Shown here piece by piece: positions 44,458 to 57,280 of a stretch of 64,000 nucleotides of DNA (its first letter is position 1; each line of letters starts with the position of its first letter). Origin of the DNA: Epiperipatus broadwayi. Lineage: Eukaryota; Onychophora; Udeonychophora; Euonychophora; Peripatidae. Both the position numbers and the translations under genes were made by a program. Below the pieces are notes generated by a model that saw only the letters and a program-made list of their open reading frames with translations, ran no database searches and was not told the DNA's origin. The stretch is from NCBI GenBank assembly GCA_028023455.1, contig JAQFVV010012423.1:1255273-1319272 (forward strand). Reading direction: 5' to 3'.

Positions 44458-47400
44458 TGTGAATGTTCAAATTGATGATCCAGGTATATATATAAAAAAA
44501 AAATAAACAATTCAGTACAATATAAGTTTAACTAAATAGGATTGATATTATTTTATATATTTCATATATGAATGCAGTCACCATAGTAACATTATTACAT
44601 ACAGTTCAATGTTTTTTATGTTGAGTATATGTATTTATAAATTAATTTAAAAAATATATATATTATTATTAAAAAAATATAGATATGTGTAAATCATTGA
44701 TGTTTATCAATAATTTAAAAGGTTATTATATCAATTTTGTATTTTGGTTTGTAAATAATAAAAAAAATTGTAATCGAATTTGGATTTAATTTTCATGTAT
44801 CTTTTACCCCAAAACCGCGCGAAAAGAAACTATAAGAAAATTGATAGAATTGAGTTTTTAATTGAGTAATATTGTGTGGTCGTCAAGATACGAAAAACGT
44901 CAGAAAGAGAACATATAAAAAAGACGCGACAGAATATAACAGGATCTCTTTTTCTTTTTTTGCTATAGTCAAGGACAGACATATTTTCTGTCTTAACAAA
45001 TAAAGTTTTTTCAATATTTTTTTTTGTGTGTAAAACTATAAAACATGGAAAAATAGTGGAATTATCTGCCCGTTCAATCATTTAGCGGGAAGTTGCAAAA
45101 AGTTTCCGGGGAAGCGGCAACGAAGTGTAAAAAAAAAAAAAAAAGAAACCTATGAAGTAAAAAAAAAAAAAAATGCTTTATAAAAGAAAAAAAAGTTGGC
45201 TATTTTTAATTTAAAAAAAAAAAAATGGATTTGCATAAACATCGTCTCACGATTAAAGGAACAGGAACCCACTGGATCAATTCACATCATAAAAGGGATA
45301 ATCAAAGTGCACTCACCTCTTCGGATGAAAAAAGAAAACTTTTAGTGAAGCCTTATAAAGTTTACGATTATTATTTCTGACAGGGAAACTTCTCTTTGCA
45401 CCATAAGAACTGAAGTCAATCAACGGGCCAATAAATAGTGAACGAACAGACTCATATATATATATGGTATGATTTTTTTTTTATATAAAATGTGCATGTA
45501 TTAATTTTTTTTTTTATATGTAATAAAAGGAAATGATTTTTTTTTTATCATCTCTAAAAGTAATATAATTTATTAAATGAGGATGATCGGAAAGACTCAA
45601 ATATTTATTTATTATTTCATATTCATTTATCCGTTATTATTTTGATAAACAAATAGATTTTGATACCCTCCTATTTCACATTTTTTTTGGTATCGGTTAT
45701 ATGTAAATTTTTTTTTAGTAAAATATCCAAAAGCCTTTCCCGTCATTTACTCATTCATTTTTTTGTTTGTCGTAATTGTTCTTGCAACATATTCAGAGAT
45801 ACACATAGCAATTTGATCATTTGTATTTAGTCAACCAATCTAAAATGTAAGGTCATTTCCGATGTATTTTATCATTAATATTGTCAATTTTCTTTTCTAT
45901 AATTTAATAAATTGAGTTAATTTAAATATCAAGACTAGGTTAATTATTTTGTTTTATTTGGATTATACAAGACGGCGTAGCTATTTAAGTAATAGGATTC
46001 AAACTCAGCTTGGCAAGCGAATTGGAATATAAGATAAGGTATGTTTTTCTTATTAGTATTTTATTTTGTTTCCATATGAATTTTATATTTGTGTTTGCAT
46101 TCGAATATTATATATACATATTCTCATTTATCTTAGTTAATATTACAAATTCAATCATTTCATGTTTGTCTGATTCCGTCATAAAAATCTAAATAGATTA
46201 TACTTTATCGTTTGGTTCAGAATAATTCGTCTTGGATATTTTTCTTAAACTCCTATAAAATGAAGAGAATAAACTTCATTGACCGATTTAGTTGAATATT
46301 ATTTTGATTTGTATAAATATCAAATATAATCATATGTTTTAATTGTATTTTTATATTGGACTATTTCCATCATCTAATATGTGTGTTGAATGTCTTTAGA
46401 AAAGTTTAATTTTAGTTAAATATTCCAAATGCATTCAACTGTTAGTAATATCACAGCAAACAGGTTAGTATATGCACCAACTGTTAGTAATATCACAGCA
46501 AACAAATGTTAATAATATCACAGCAAACAGGTTAGTATATGCACTAACTGTTAGTAATATCACAGCAAACAGGTTAGTATATACTAACCTGTTTGCTGTG
46601 ATATTACTAACAGTTAGTGCATATACTAACCTGTTTGCTGTGATATTATTAACATTTGTTTGCTGTGATATTACTAACAGTTGGTGCATATACTAACCTG
46701 TTTGCTGTGATATTACTAACAGTTGAATGCATTTGGAATATTTAACTAAAATTAAACTTTTCTAAAGACATTCAACACACATATTAGATGATGGAAATAG
46801 TCCAATATAAAAATACAGCTAGAACACCATCATCACAAACCTTCAGAAAAACAATATGTTTTAATTGTTGCCAATCAATTTTTATTCAATTGTTTAAAAT
46901 TTCAAACAGATTGTATTAATACTCACAGGTGAATAAACATCCAATAGAAGCTCGATATGTCTTTTATGTAATGTGGTTGGACATTGTAGATTTAGAGATG
47001 AGCTAATAGTGTGTTGATATTAAACTCCAGTGAAGTATTCTATTTTAAAAACATAAACGAAGCACTAATTAAGCAGCACTTTATCGGAAGATATTTATAA
47101 ATTATTTATAAATTATTTTGTAGCTTCTTAGTAAACCATAGATGTATATTAATTTGTTTAAACATTTAAGTGAGCGCATAAATTTTCAAAGTGTTTATAA
47201 AATTATAATAAAACCAGTTGATGCCCACAGAAAATTATTAATTAGAGATTGAAGTAGAAAGAAATATATATCGCTTATTAACACGAGTGTTTATCTTTCT
47301 ATTTAGCGTTTATTAAGATAGATATATATATATTTGGGTTCAAGTATTATTTTGTTTTGATATTTAAATAATGTCTATGTGTAAACAAATGTTTTGTAAA

Positions 47401-47950
47401 GTACTATTACAGGTACTTAGAAGCTTATCCATTAAATTAAAAAAAAGGCAGCATTTTAAAATAATAAAGTAGATTTAAATTACTATAACAGTAACAGGCT
47501 AATAAAATATATATTGGAATCTGTTTTAGTTATTAATTGGATTTGATTTTGATTAGATTGCCAATCAAGTAGTTAGCCTAATCCTATATTATTGTCTAGG
47601 GCAATAGTAGTTGGTTTCACTGCTCTTTGCAATTTATGTTGTAATTGTGATGGATTTGTTGATGTCTGGAGCAGATAGTCTCATTATTCCTCCATTTCAC
47701 TTATAACTTAAGTAAATTAAACTTTAAGAGAGATTATTTGTGCTTTGTGATGGTTTATTATATAACGGCGACCCGATTGAGCTAGACCAGATTAATTTAA
47801 ATTGGATTTTTAGATTTTTTATCAGATCAGATTGATCATCCTAACCATCACCTTCATCCATCAATTTAATCAGTTACAAAATGGCACCAACATTTTGGGC
47901 CTTCTTTCTTCAATTTAAATGGAATACAGCATTCAACAATTCCGACGGTT

Positions 47951-47953
<3 letters not shown>
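44458..47953 (+). repeat. 3' LTR of element B
   Basis: Partner of 37385-41111. It lacks the TTAA insert and carries its own 508-bp palindromic insert (46346-46853). Outside these the two LTRs differ by a small number of substitutions and by lengths of A, T and TA runs. Confidence 0.9.
46346..46853. mobile_element. Perfect 470-bp palindrome with 38-bp tail, 14-bp target duplication
   Basis: The empty site is visible in the 5' LTR near 39262-39275. Here ATATGTTTTAATTG is duplicated at 46332-46345 and 46854-46867. The insert is a spacer-free palindrome, 46346-46580 against 46581-46815, apparently perfect. Even the 74-codon frames on the two strands are identical, which is a consequence of symmetry and not evidence of a gene. 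A non-palindromic tail follows (46816-46853). Each arm contains three to four tandem copies of a roughly 40-bp unit built on 'gttagtaatatcacagcaaa'. The 14-bp duplication fits target-primed reverse transcription (LINE or Penelope type) better than common DNA transposons. No enzyme is encoded. A related, non-palindromic stretch is at 60700-60830. Confidence 0.85.
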
Positions 47954-47994
<41 letters not shown>

Positions 47995-48070
47995 ATTGTA
48001 AACAAATATATATCCTTATATATATATATATATATATATAAGGACGATTTAATATAAGTATATTAAATCG
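47954..48070. repeat. (TA)n tracts with small palindromes
   Basis: TA runs after the 3' LTR are followed by an AT hairpin 'atatatccttatatat'-type and a short palindrome 'cgatttaatataagtatatt' running into its complement to about 48070. Confidence 0.8.
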
Positions 48071-48074
48071 TAGT

Positions 48075-48875
48075 GGAATGCTATGTAATTTTTGTATGTG
48101 CTTCAATTTTTTTATCATCTTCACAATTATTTATATTATTAAATTATTTATTTTAAAATTATATATCATTTGTTATGTCCATTCTAATAAATCATTTGAT
48201 TGCATACCATACAATTTACTTATATATGTGACTGTGAAACATCTAATATTGAGGGGAAAGTTCAAAAAGTACTTCAAAATTATACTAGTTTCTGGATAAT
48301 TTTATAGTAGACAACCTTACGAAATATTAAGGATAGGTAAATCAATCAATTCTCAGAATCTGAAGGAGATGCTGGAAACCACCAGAGCCTTTTTATTTTA
48401 AAATAAATGTTCTCATCAATTCTATTTTATGGTCAGTCCCAATGAATGAATAAGAATAATTATTTTTAGAAAAATATAACCAATTCATTGATATTTCTTT
48501 GTTAAAATTATACTTTTATTAATCATAATATGAATTGATGATGATAAGGATTTATGATAATAATCTAGTTACTGACCAATAGTTTGTGCTGAATGAATTT
48601 AATTTTTGTTATTAGATTTAAATAGGAATGTGTCATTAGGGATTCTCATCAGTTTCCATATATACATAGTGGCAATCAAAGTGCAACCAAACATAATAAA
48701 TACTATTATTTGCATCTATTAATACTTCAGCATAATGTATCAGGTTCATGAAATAAGGCATCTGTTATAGTTTTTTTTTTTTAAAAAAAGATTCAATTGT
48801 TATACTGGCTAGCAAATTTATTATTAATTTAGGTATTAATGTTCTAAATATCAATAGAGGTAACCAGTTCTGGAT
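48075..48875. other. AT-rich DNA without recognised gene
   Basis: A 73-codon frame at 48078-48299 is Phe/Ile/Leu-rich low-complexity translation and is not supported. Confidence 0.6.
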
Positions 48876-48879
48876 TGTA

Positions 48880-49025
48880 CTCCAGAATTGACAAAGCAAA
48901 GCAGCAGTGATGCAGAAGGTAAATGGGATTTTATTATAACTTACACATCACAAAATACCTAAGGACAAACATTAAAATATTTTTTGGATGTTTTTGTAAA
49001 TCTTGTATACATCATCATCAGGGAC
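48880..49025 (-). repeat. Dispersed repeat, partner of 33555-33675, with CTGATGA box
   Basis: On the minus strand the copy reads CTGATGA (49021-49015), then a segment with a 'gta...tac' pairing possibility, then 'aaaaac' where a GAAAAC box would be expected after a CpG loss. The shared 'tgatgtgtaagt...ataataaaatccca' part follows. The hammerhead resemblance is partial. Confidence 0.5.
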
Positions 49026-49029
49026 AATA

Positions 49030-49730
49030 TGTGCTCTAATATTTATGGTTTATTTACTATGTTGGATTTCTGATTCTATATGTGATTAATAGCAATGGCA
49101 CAAATAAGTTAGATTATAAAATTAATATTTATTTATGACTCAATAAATATGAAAATAGTAATTGGTTAATAATATTCATAATTTTACATAAATGATAAAT
49201 GACATAAAATACCATCACATATAATTGTTCTACATGGACAACATACATTAATTAGGTAATACTTAAGTAAGGCTATACATGTGCCTTGAATGCTTAATTT
49301 ATTACAAGAGAGACCTCTACAAATCTAAACACAAGATTGTGCTTAATAAGAATTAATATTAATTAGGTAAGTAAATAAACAAAATAAAAAATAAAATACT
49401 ATCACATGTACTTATTTCTGTGCATGGATATATGCATGAGTTTCAGATAATACAATCCAAAATTTTATTACAAATGTATTGATTTTATTCTTATGGGGAT
49501 GAGGATAGATTCAAATACAGTCAATAGCACCTCCAATACAGCAAAACCAGAACCAACACACTTATCACAAATTATAATAGCAATGACAACAATTGGAATT
49601 GATAAACCTATGAAATTCGACTGTAATGAAATATGAAATCAAATCAAAATTTAAATGCCAACTCAGCTGAGTTGGGATATTATATAATTTACCTATAATA
49701 AATTATGAACATAATTCACTTAAATTCCAA
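49030..49730. other. AT-rich DNA without recognised gene
   Basis: Nothing recognised. Confidence 0.6.
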
Positions 49731-49734
49731 TTTA

Positions 49735-50060
49735 TGGCTGGTGACAGAACATGTGAAACAAACATTAAGAGGAGGGAAACAACATAAGCATCATAATGTA
49801 TGGAGTCTCTACTCAAACATACATTTATATAATGAGTATCACTATACATGTGGGTGTATTCATCCACGCAAGAAATAACAAGCAGTAAGTACCCTGTAGG
49901 TTTTCTAACCATCATCAGAGAAACTAGTGTAATTGCAAAATGTTCAGTGAATTAACCACCAGCACTAAAACAACTTAAATGATATACAAACCAATAGTAA
50001 TAATATATTTTACATATTAACCACCAACACAATGGTATAAAGAATATAATACAAACACTT
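49735..50060 (-). repeat. Dispersed repeat, partner of 32740-32950
   Basis: 'ttaaccaccagcac' (about 49953) and 'ttaaccaccaacac' (about 50020) mirror the paired phrases of the 32.7-kb copy at nearly the same spacing. Further along the minus strand CTGATGA (49918-49912) and GAAA (49905-49902) lie six bases apart, then 'gatgaatacacccaca' matches the 32.9-kb sequence. Confidence 0.65.
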
Positions 50061-50229
50061 ACTTCCCAGATAAAATAGAAATAAGTCACCTTCATTAATC
50101 TACTAAATTGGAAGGCACATGCTGTTTTACAAGCATGATTCAATACCAAAAGATCTAATAAAAACATTATTACAGGAAAAAAAAATGTAGTTAATGGCCA
50201 ATCATAGAACAAATGGTATGAAAGAATAT

Positions 50230-52080
50230 TATCTAATATTATAACATAGGTATAAGTGCAGAACCCTAGAAAGACATACCAGATTAAGCCATGTGGTAAT
50301 GATGCATTATAGATTCATTGAACTACTCATGAAACCCACAAGTGCTGTCCCCTAAATTGACTCTCGTCAATCCCTATATCTAAATTAATAAGTAATATTT
50401 TATATGATAGATTATATATATGTGAACTTACATATTTATAAGATAATATAAAATACAATAAAACATAAAATGCATATTCATGAAAATATACACTAGGTTC
50501 AAACACATGTTATTTAAATCTATTGGCTATTAGCAAATTAATTAAGAGCACATTTCATAAACTTAATGACAAATATAATTTAAATATATATATTTAAAAT
50601 AACAACATAGAATCTTAAAAGTTGATTGCATGCTTCATCTCCCTTTATATGAAATACTCATAAATTAATCAATTTGCATATAGGTTCTCTGACAATCCAT
50701 GATATTTGAGAGATAGGATATATGTATTTTAATCAAATTATCCTCAAAAGTAAATGAAATTGCATGGCTTTGTTTCAGGGATTATTCTAAAATTGAGATA
50801 TTTTATTATTTTTAATTTATGAATATTGAGGGCAAAGAATGATTGTTCAAGCAAATAATTATTCCACAAGTGCTATAATAGCTAAAAGAGTTTCATAGTC
50901 AGTGGTCATTTCTTTGAACACTATTGTAATTTTAAGAAGATAGCTCACAATGTTGTTTCTAATATAAGTTTAAAAGGAAACTCTAATTAATTTTTCATCA
51001 TTCATACAGTAGCATACAAAAAATTAAATATTGTTTCTTTCTGCATGTATATAGCACTAGAAGTGTCAAAGTCATGAAAATAAAACACTATATCCTAAGT
51101 TAAATACTGCATTCCATTTTGTACATATATAACCCTCCCATATGTGTTAAAGTTTGTGAAAGCAAAATTTATCCAAAGTTAAATACAGTATATTTCACAA
51201 TTTCACAACACTACCATGGGCATTAAAGTTATGAAGGCAAAATTTTATTCGAGGCTAAACATAGTCTGTAAAAAAAATAAGAAATTTCAAATAGACTGAC
51301 CTTTTAGAGCTGCTATTCCTGTTGTCATGGTTAACAATAATTCCTATGCATTTCAGTTGTAGACTTTATGGAAGATTGTCAGAAGCTAGACTCATAGTTG
51401 GAAGACCTAAACAGATTTATTAGGATTTAGCTCTACATTTTACTATTTACACTTGGTAATATTGCAACTTAAATTATTTAAGAGAAGTTTTAATTTAGCT
51501 TCCTTCTTTATCTTGACATTCTCTCCCTTTTTTTTAAAGATCAGTTTTTGTTTTCATAATATTTTTGACAGTAAAAAAAAATTAAATAATTTTATTATAC
51601 ACTTGCTGTCACTGCAGTAGTTCTCCTCCCTCTCCAAAAAAAATATTTCTGGCAGGTCTATTTTTTTAGCCAATTAAATTTCTCCTCATTTACATAACTG
51701 TCTAATAAAAAAAAATGAAATGAAAGAAAAAAATGTGTGTTTATCTTATTTTATCCTATAAATTAATTTAAAAGAAATGAAATAAATTGTTCAATTAAAT
51801 CAAAACAATCTTTAGGATTATTTAAAGAGGAAAACAAATTATTATAGTTGATGTAATAAGCTGTTGGTTTTCATTTTTAGATTAAGCACAGTTTATCTAA
51901 CTTTGTGCTTGGAAACATAGCAAAAAAAAAAGAAAGAAAGAAAGAAAGAGAAGGGAATAAAAACAATTACACAATAATAATAACAAAAACAAATTATATA
52001 ATCTCATTGTTCAATAAATTTGAACACCAGGGCCAAGCATATTAAATGCCAGCCATGATAATCAAGTCATTTGGAAGAAG
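50230..52080. other. AT-rich DNA without recognised gene
   Basis: Nearly 2 kb with no supported frame. A (GAAA)n patch lies near 51931-51950. A loosely periodic 'aaagtt.tgaaa.gcaaaa' phrase recurs near 51065, 51150 and 51225, about 80 bp apart, perhaps an old tandem repeat. Confidence 0.5.
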
Positions 52081-52138
52081 ATAGAGAAATTTTTAAACTA
52101 TTTCTACCAAGTTATACATATATTGTACTAAAATATAA

Positions 52139-52667
52139 GGTTACAATATATATATATGTAATATACAAATCAATATATATATCAAAATACAGTACAATTT
52201 ATATAAATTATATTCTTTTAGAAGTACTTTCGACTATACACTTTGTAGTCTTTATCATAACGTTGAATAATCAAAACGAGACAACCTTTAACAATACCCT
52301 AGTTCAATTCAGATTTCCCACAATTCTGTTATCTTAACATTTGATGGCTGGCGATTCATTAACATTTGACGATTTCTTGAAATCAACATAGCCTCTTTTA
52401 TTAAACGAAAGAGGCTATGTTGATTTCAAGAAATCATCAAATGTTAATGAATCGCCAGTCATCAAATGTTAAGATAACAGAATTGTGGGAAATCTGAATT
52501 GAACTATGGGTATTGTTAAAGGTTGTCTCGTTTTGATTATTCAACGTTATATAGTTGATAAAGACTACAAAGTGTATAGTCGAAAGTACTTCTAAAAGAA
52601 TATAATTTATATAAATTGTACTGTATTTTGATATATATATTGATTTGTATATTACATATATTGTGAA
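52139..52667. repeat. Large foldback, about 260-bp arms
   Basis: Bases 52139-52398 and 52408-52667 are reverse complements with a handful of mismatches and small gaps, around a 9-bp spacer (52399-52407). The right arm carries TTGATAA (52555-52561), a hairpin 'gacta...tagtc' (52563-52567 with 52577-52581) and GAAA (52582-52585), a hammerhead-like order with a degraded first box. The left arm carries the mirror image. No target duplication was recognised. A frame at 52071-52337 across it is not supported. Confidence 0.85.
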
Positions 52668-52679
52668 ACGAATACAGAT

Positions 52680-55420
52680 ATCAAACTTTATTTATTACAC
52701 ATATATATATATACACACAAGGAATACCTGATAGCGTTTAGAAATATGTGGTTGGAGGAATTCTTTTAAGGTCTGAAAAATTATTGCGGGCACTATTAAG
52801 AAACCACCATTAGTAAATGAACATAAAAATATTTGTAATATGTTCAGTTCAACAAGGGAAATTGGAAAACATTTTACAATAAAAAACTATTGTTAAAGAA
52901 AAACTTCAAATAGTTAGTTGTATTGGAGGTTATGTGATGTTCAATCACCAGAAATGGCAGAGTAAATTTCAGTTCAATATCTTCTAGCTCTCGAATCCAT
53001 CACTCTACATTAGATGAAACCATACAGAAAAGAAAAAAGACTAAATAAAAAACTTAACAGAATACTTAAATATATACAACAGCAACATAAAACTGTTTAA
53101 AGTATATGTTATAATAAAATATTCATTTTTATTGCAAAATATAATTTACATCCTAATTAATGATTATTTAATTAATTACACATTAATTTGCTTTCTTCTC
53201 ATTTGTATCATGATGAGTATCTTCATATATAAATATGTAAAAAAGTATTTTAAAATTCAAAACTACAATGCAGGAAATCTGTAATTTTGATAGTATATGT
53301 GTGCGTATATTTATATTTAAGCTTAAAAGTAAAAATAAAAATAAATGCTGACAAAATTTATGTACATAATTATTTAAAATAAAATCTAGAATGGCTTAAA
53401 TATTAATTAAGTAATAATATTTCTTAAAAATTTTTAAGTACTACAAATTATTTAACATTAAATATAAAAAAGGCTCTGTTTAATGCAAATATTTTGTTTG
53501 ATTTATTTATGATTTTGACAAATGTGTAATAGTTTTGTAATAATAGAGAAAAACTATTTTTGCTTAACTTTTTTTATAATGTACATTAATTAGAAAGTTA
53601 TTTTAATATGTTTTACTTAAAAGATTAAGAAATAATTTTTTTAAAGAAAAAACTTTTTGGTTTTGATGAAAGCAAATTTAAAAATAGAATAATTGTAATT
53701 TAGTTATAATCCTGTTTCTTTATTAATTAAATAATAAGGAAAACTATTTACTTAATTTTCTTTTTATAAATTCCATTGCATCTATTTGGGTCCTGTTTAA
53801 CTGATAGGATTATTTAACTGATAGGATTATTATAGAAAAAGATAACTTGAAAAGAAGAGAAGTTTCTTGCAAGTCCCCACATTAGTCAAGTTTGAACTCT
53901 CAGATAGTGGGATGGCTTCTCTATAATATTTCATAATTCACTTGGTGAATAATAGACATATTTTTACAACTAAAGTTCAGAAATTATAGAAGCTGAATCG
54001 ACTTGAGAATCTCCAGCCTAATACTTGTTAGTTGTACATGTTGAGCTATGCAAAAGTTGATTATATAGAACTTCTTATGATGCTATTGATCTTAATATAT
54101 ATGAAACACGGATAGAGGAAATTAGTTACTTAATAATATATACATGACAAATTGTTTTAAATCCTAACTCCGCAATTAATGAAAATCTATCTCTGTTTAC
54201 TGTACAAAAAATATTGAATATAATCTTTACTGTAATAATTTGCTTTTAAATAAACAACTTTTAGATGAATTGAATAACTTAGTTTACTAATAAAAAGGGG
54301 CCCCAAAAAGAATATAAAAGCTGACTGACCATTGAAAGTTCTAAGCAAATTGTAATTTTGCAAAATGTTTTTTTTTTTGTCAGATGAAGCTCCAGATCTT
54401 ACGTTAAATCAGTATAAGATATTGTTAAAATAATTTTAAAAACGAAGTTAATATTAAAAATTGAAATATTATTTTAGTTTTAGAATATGCATGTATGTGT
54501 GTGCTTATACATTGTTACAATAAAATAATATTTGTCTATATAAGTAATAAGTGGAATATTACGTATTATAAGACATGCAGATGCACCTAAATATGTGTTA
54601 ATTTAGGACCCTTTACAATTTAGATACTTTTTGTAACCTATAATTTAAACTATGTTAAATCATGTATTACTTAGTTTCTTTTTTCAATCTAAAGACAATT
54701 TTATCTTAGAAAAAAGAAATATTTTCTTGTATTTTGCAAATAATCAAGATCAAAATAATCTATTTATAATGTAGAGTATTTATCAAATGTTTGATTTACT
54801 AATTGATCAATTTACTAATGATTATTTTAAATGATTCTAGTGAAGTTATTTAATACTAGACTATATTAAGTATGGTGTATATTTTCTTGTTCATAGTCAC
54901 TGTAGTATTTGCAATTCAAAACTAAAAGTCCAGACTAACTAATGTATATATATGGACATTTGTATTATTACATTATAGAAGTATTTATATGGTATTAAGA
55001 GAATGAAGATCATTTTTAAGGACAACTCACTGAATTTATAGATTTTGTAATGATTACTAGTTCAATTATAACTGGTTCATTCATATTACCAGAAGATTAG
55101 CCTTGTTATAATAATCACAGAATTTTGGATATATGATAAATTATATAGTTGTTGGTACTTATGTTCCTGCATGTAACCAAAAAATATTGATGATTGCATT
55201 ATTGATCTTTCATAATATTATATCTCAAATTTGGTATTGACTTTTATGATATACCTAAGATTTTACAATAAATTCCTTCTAGATCCAATCACAAAAGTTT
55301 ACTGTTGATATTAGTTAATTATAGTTATTTCTAATGATTAATTCATTGGTTATTATTGTTCTTATTTACTTAAAAAAATTGATTCTAAGAAATATTTTAT
55401 AGCTCATATAATCCCTACAA
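52680..55420. other. AT-rich DNA without recognised gene
   Basis: About 2.7 kb without recognisable gene or element. A short direct duplication of about 20 bp ('taactgataggattatt') occurs near 53799-53831. Confidence 0.6.
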
Positions 55421-56500
55421 TCTAGTGTTTTTACATTATATATATAATTTATTTTGTTATATATATTACAATCATTGTGTCATGGAGCCAATAATACAGT
55501 ATCGAATGGCTTTGAAGTCAACACTGGAAGTGTGTAGATATAGACAGAGGCTGAATTCTTTGGTGAAATGTAGAAATTATAAAGTGTTTCCAAATTTTTG
55601 TTGTGTCAGGCTGAATCAATCTATACACAACATTAATGTGATCAGAAGACAAGTTCAAGTGCTCATTCTAAATGGAGTTATAGCAGAATGTAGAAAAGTA
55701 CTGGCTAAAGCATGCAACAGACTTAATATTATTTACCACAACAGAGCACCATTTGTTGATAAAATTAGAAAATGCAATAGACTGAGAGCACAATTGGAAT
55801 TGAAATTTAACAAGAAGTTCCAATTTTTAGCAGTTAAACAAGGCATTCAATTGCAGCCACAGAACAAGATGAATTCGTAAACCTATCAACGTCGCAGATC
55901 CCAGAAAGAGTTAAAACAGTTCTGAATAAAGGCCCTAGATTCATTGGGGAAGGATGGAAGTACCCAAAGATGGAGCTCATTGCTGATACTTAAGCTGTCT
56001 TGGAAAAGACCCCTCTTAAGGATGCTTATATAGCAAAAGTTGCAAGAGGTTTGTGACTTAAGGCTATACATTCACAGAGAGATCAGTGGAGAGACAGGAT
56101 AGCAACAACACAGAGGTTTATGAGTCAACAGAATATTATGGTAATGAAAGAGGACAAAGGTAATAGATTTATAATTATAGATACTGAGGATTATAGGTAT
56201 AAAATTCAGCAACAAATTTACAAGCTAAAATTTCTAAAAGTGCCTGAGATTAATTTCAGTTAAATAAAGATAAATTCGTATCGTTTGTGCTTAGGTCTTA
56301 CACATTCAAAGCATTTTCTAATGCTGAATACCTGCAAATGTATCCTTCAGCCACTACTCCCCCAAGAATATTAGCAAATGCCAAAACCCATAAAGAAGGT
56401 GTGCCTTTAAGGTTGATGATCGACTTCGGTGGAGTACACTGCTATAAAGCAGCCAAGATCATAAATAAGTAGATCACCCAAACTACTGGATATAGAGAGT

Positions 56501-57232
56501 ATGATATTAAATCATCGTTTTGATTTTGTTGAGAAATTGAAGAATACACATCCAGAGCAAAACACAGCGATGACTGCATTTGATATAGCAGAACTATATG
56601 GATTGATTGATAAACCTAAGTCAATCATAGTGGTAAGAGAAGCTCTAATTAATTATGGAATAAACCTTGAGCAGGTCAAGTTTGTTGTTGCATTGCTGGA
56701 ATGGATGAACCGAAATATTTATGCAGTTTTCAATCATGAGTGGTATCATATGCTCAATGGTTGGCCTATGGATCTTCCGATGAGCGGTATCATCGCCAGT
56801 GTTATGATGAATGCATATGAATGGATTATTGTTCATAGATATATGAATAGTGGATTAGTTCTGTATGCTAGATATGTAGATGATATTTTTGTGGTCACTC
56901 CGGTGGAAACCATTGAAGATATCAAAACTGACCTTATAAGAGCATCAGGCCTTAACATAAATGTAAGTCAGGAGGAAGCATCAAACAGTATTAAATATTT
57001 AGACCTGCAAGTGATGATAGAGGCTAATCACTTTTATTACAAAATGAACATTAAGCTGATTAACATCAGAGGTCACATACATCACTTATCAAATATACCG
57101 GATATACATAAATTTGCTGGCCTCAAATCATTCTTACATAGAAATAACTGTTTGGGTAGCTTTGAAGCTGACAAAAGAAGCAATATTGAAACTTATAGAA
57201 ATGAGCTCATCAAAGCAAAATATAATCAATGA
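56501..57232 (+). pseudogene. PLE reverse transcriptase core segment
   Basis: A 243-codon open segment of the Penelope-like RT. It holds FDIAELY (a catalytic Asp position), a YHMLNGWPMDLPMSG region, YVDD with both catalytic aspartates, and YLDLQVMIE. It ends in a thumb-like region that includes HIHHLSNIPDIHKFAGLKSF. Frameshifts lie just upstream (about 56475-56500). A single stop downstream separates it from the endonuclease segment in the same frame. Confidence 0.85.
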
Positions 57233-57280
57233 GTCATTGATAATGTTATTAAGAAATTTAAAAGAGGGCCGAATCATGAG

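Larger units (their letters stand above)
37385..47953 (+). mobile_element. LTR retrotransposon B with giant LTRs (LARD-like)
   Basis: Direct repeats 37385-41111 (3727 bp) and 44458-47953 (3496 bp) begin TGTGAATGTT and end GACGGTTACA. A primer-binding site follows the first and a purine-rich tract precedes the second. AT-repeat sequence flanks both outer ends, consistent with a target duplication of ATAT type that cannot be resolved within a TA tract. The 3.35-kb interior codes only a 440-aa coiled-coil protein and a decayed integrase tail. No RT, RNase H, protease or integrase core was seen. LTRs longer than the interior and absence of pol match the class called LARDs. The LTRs are nearly identical outside two secondary insertions, so the copy is young. 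Confidence 0.9.

Noticed and set aside
46465-46696. Identical 74-aa frames on both strands
   Set aside because: They are a forced result of the perfect palindrome and its tandem units, not a gene.
46440-46720. CRISPR-like array of 40-bp units
   Set aside because: Units are adjacent without unique spacers, sit in an inverted duplication, and the DNA is eukaryotic.
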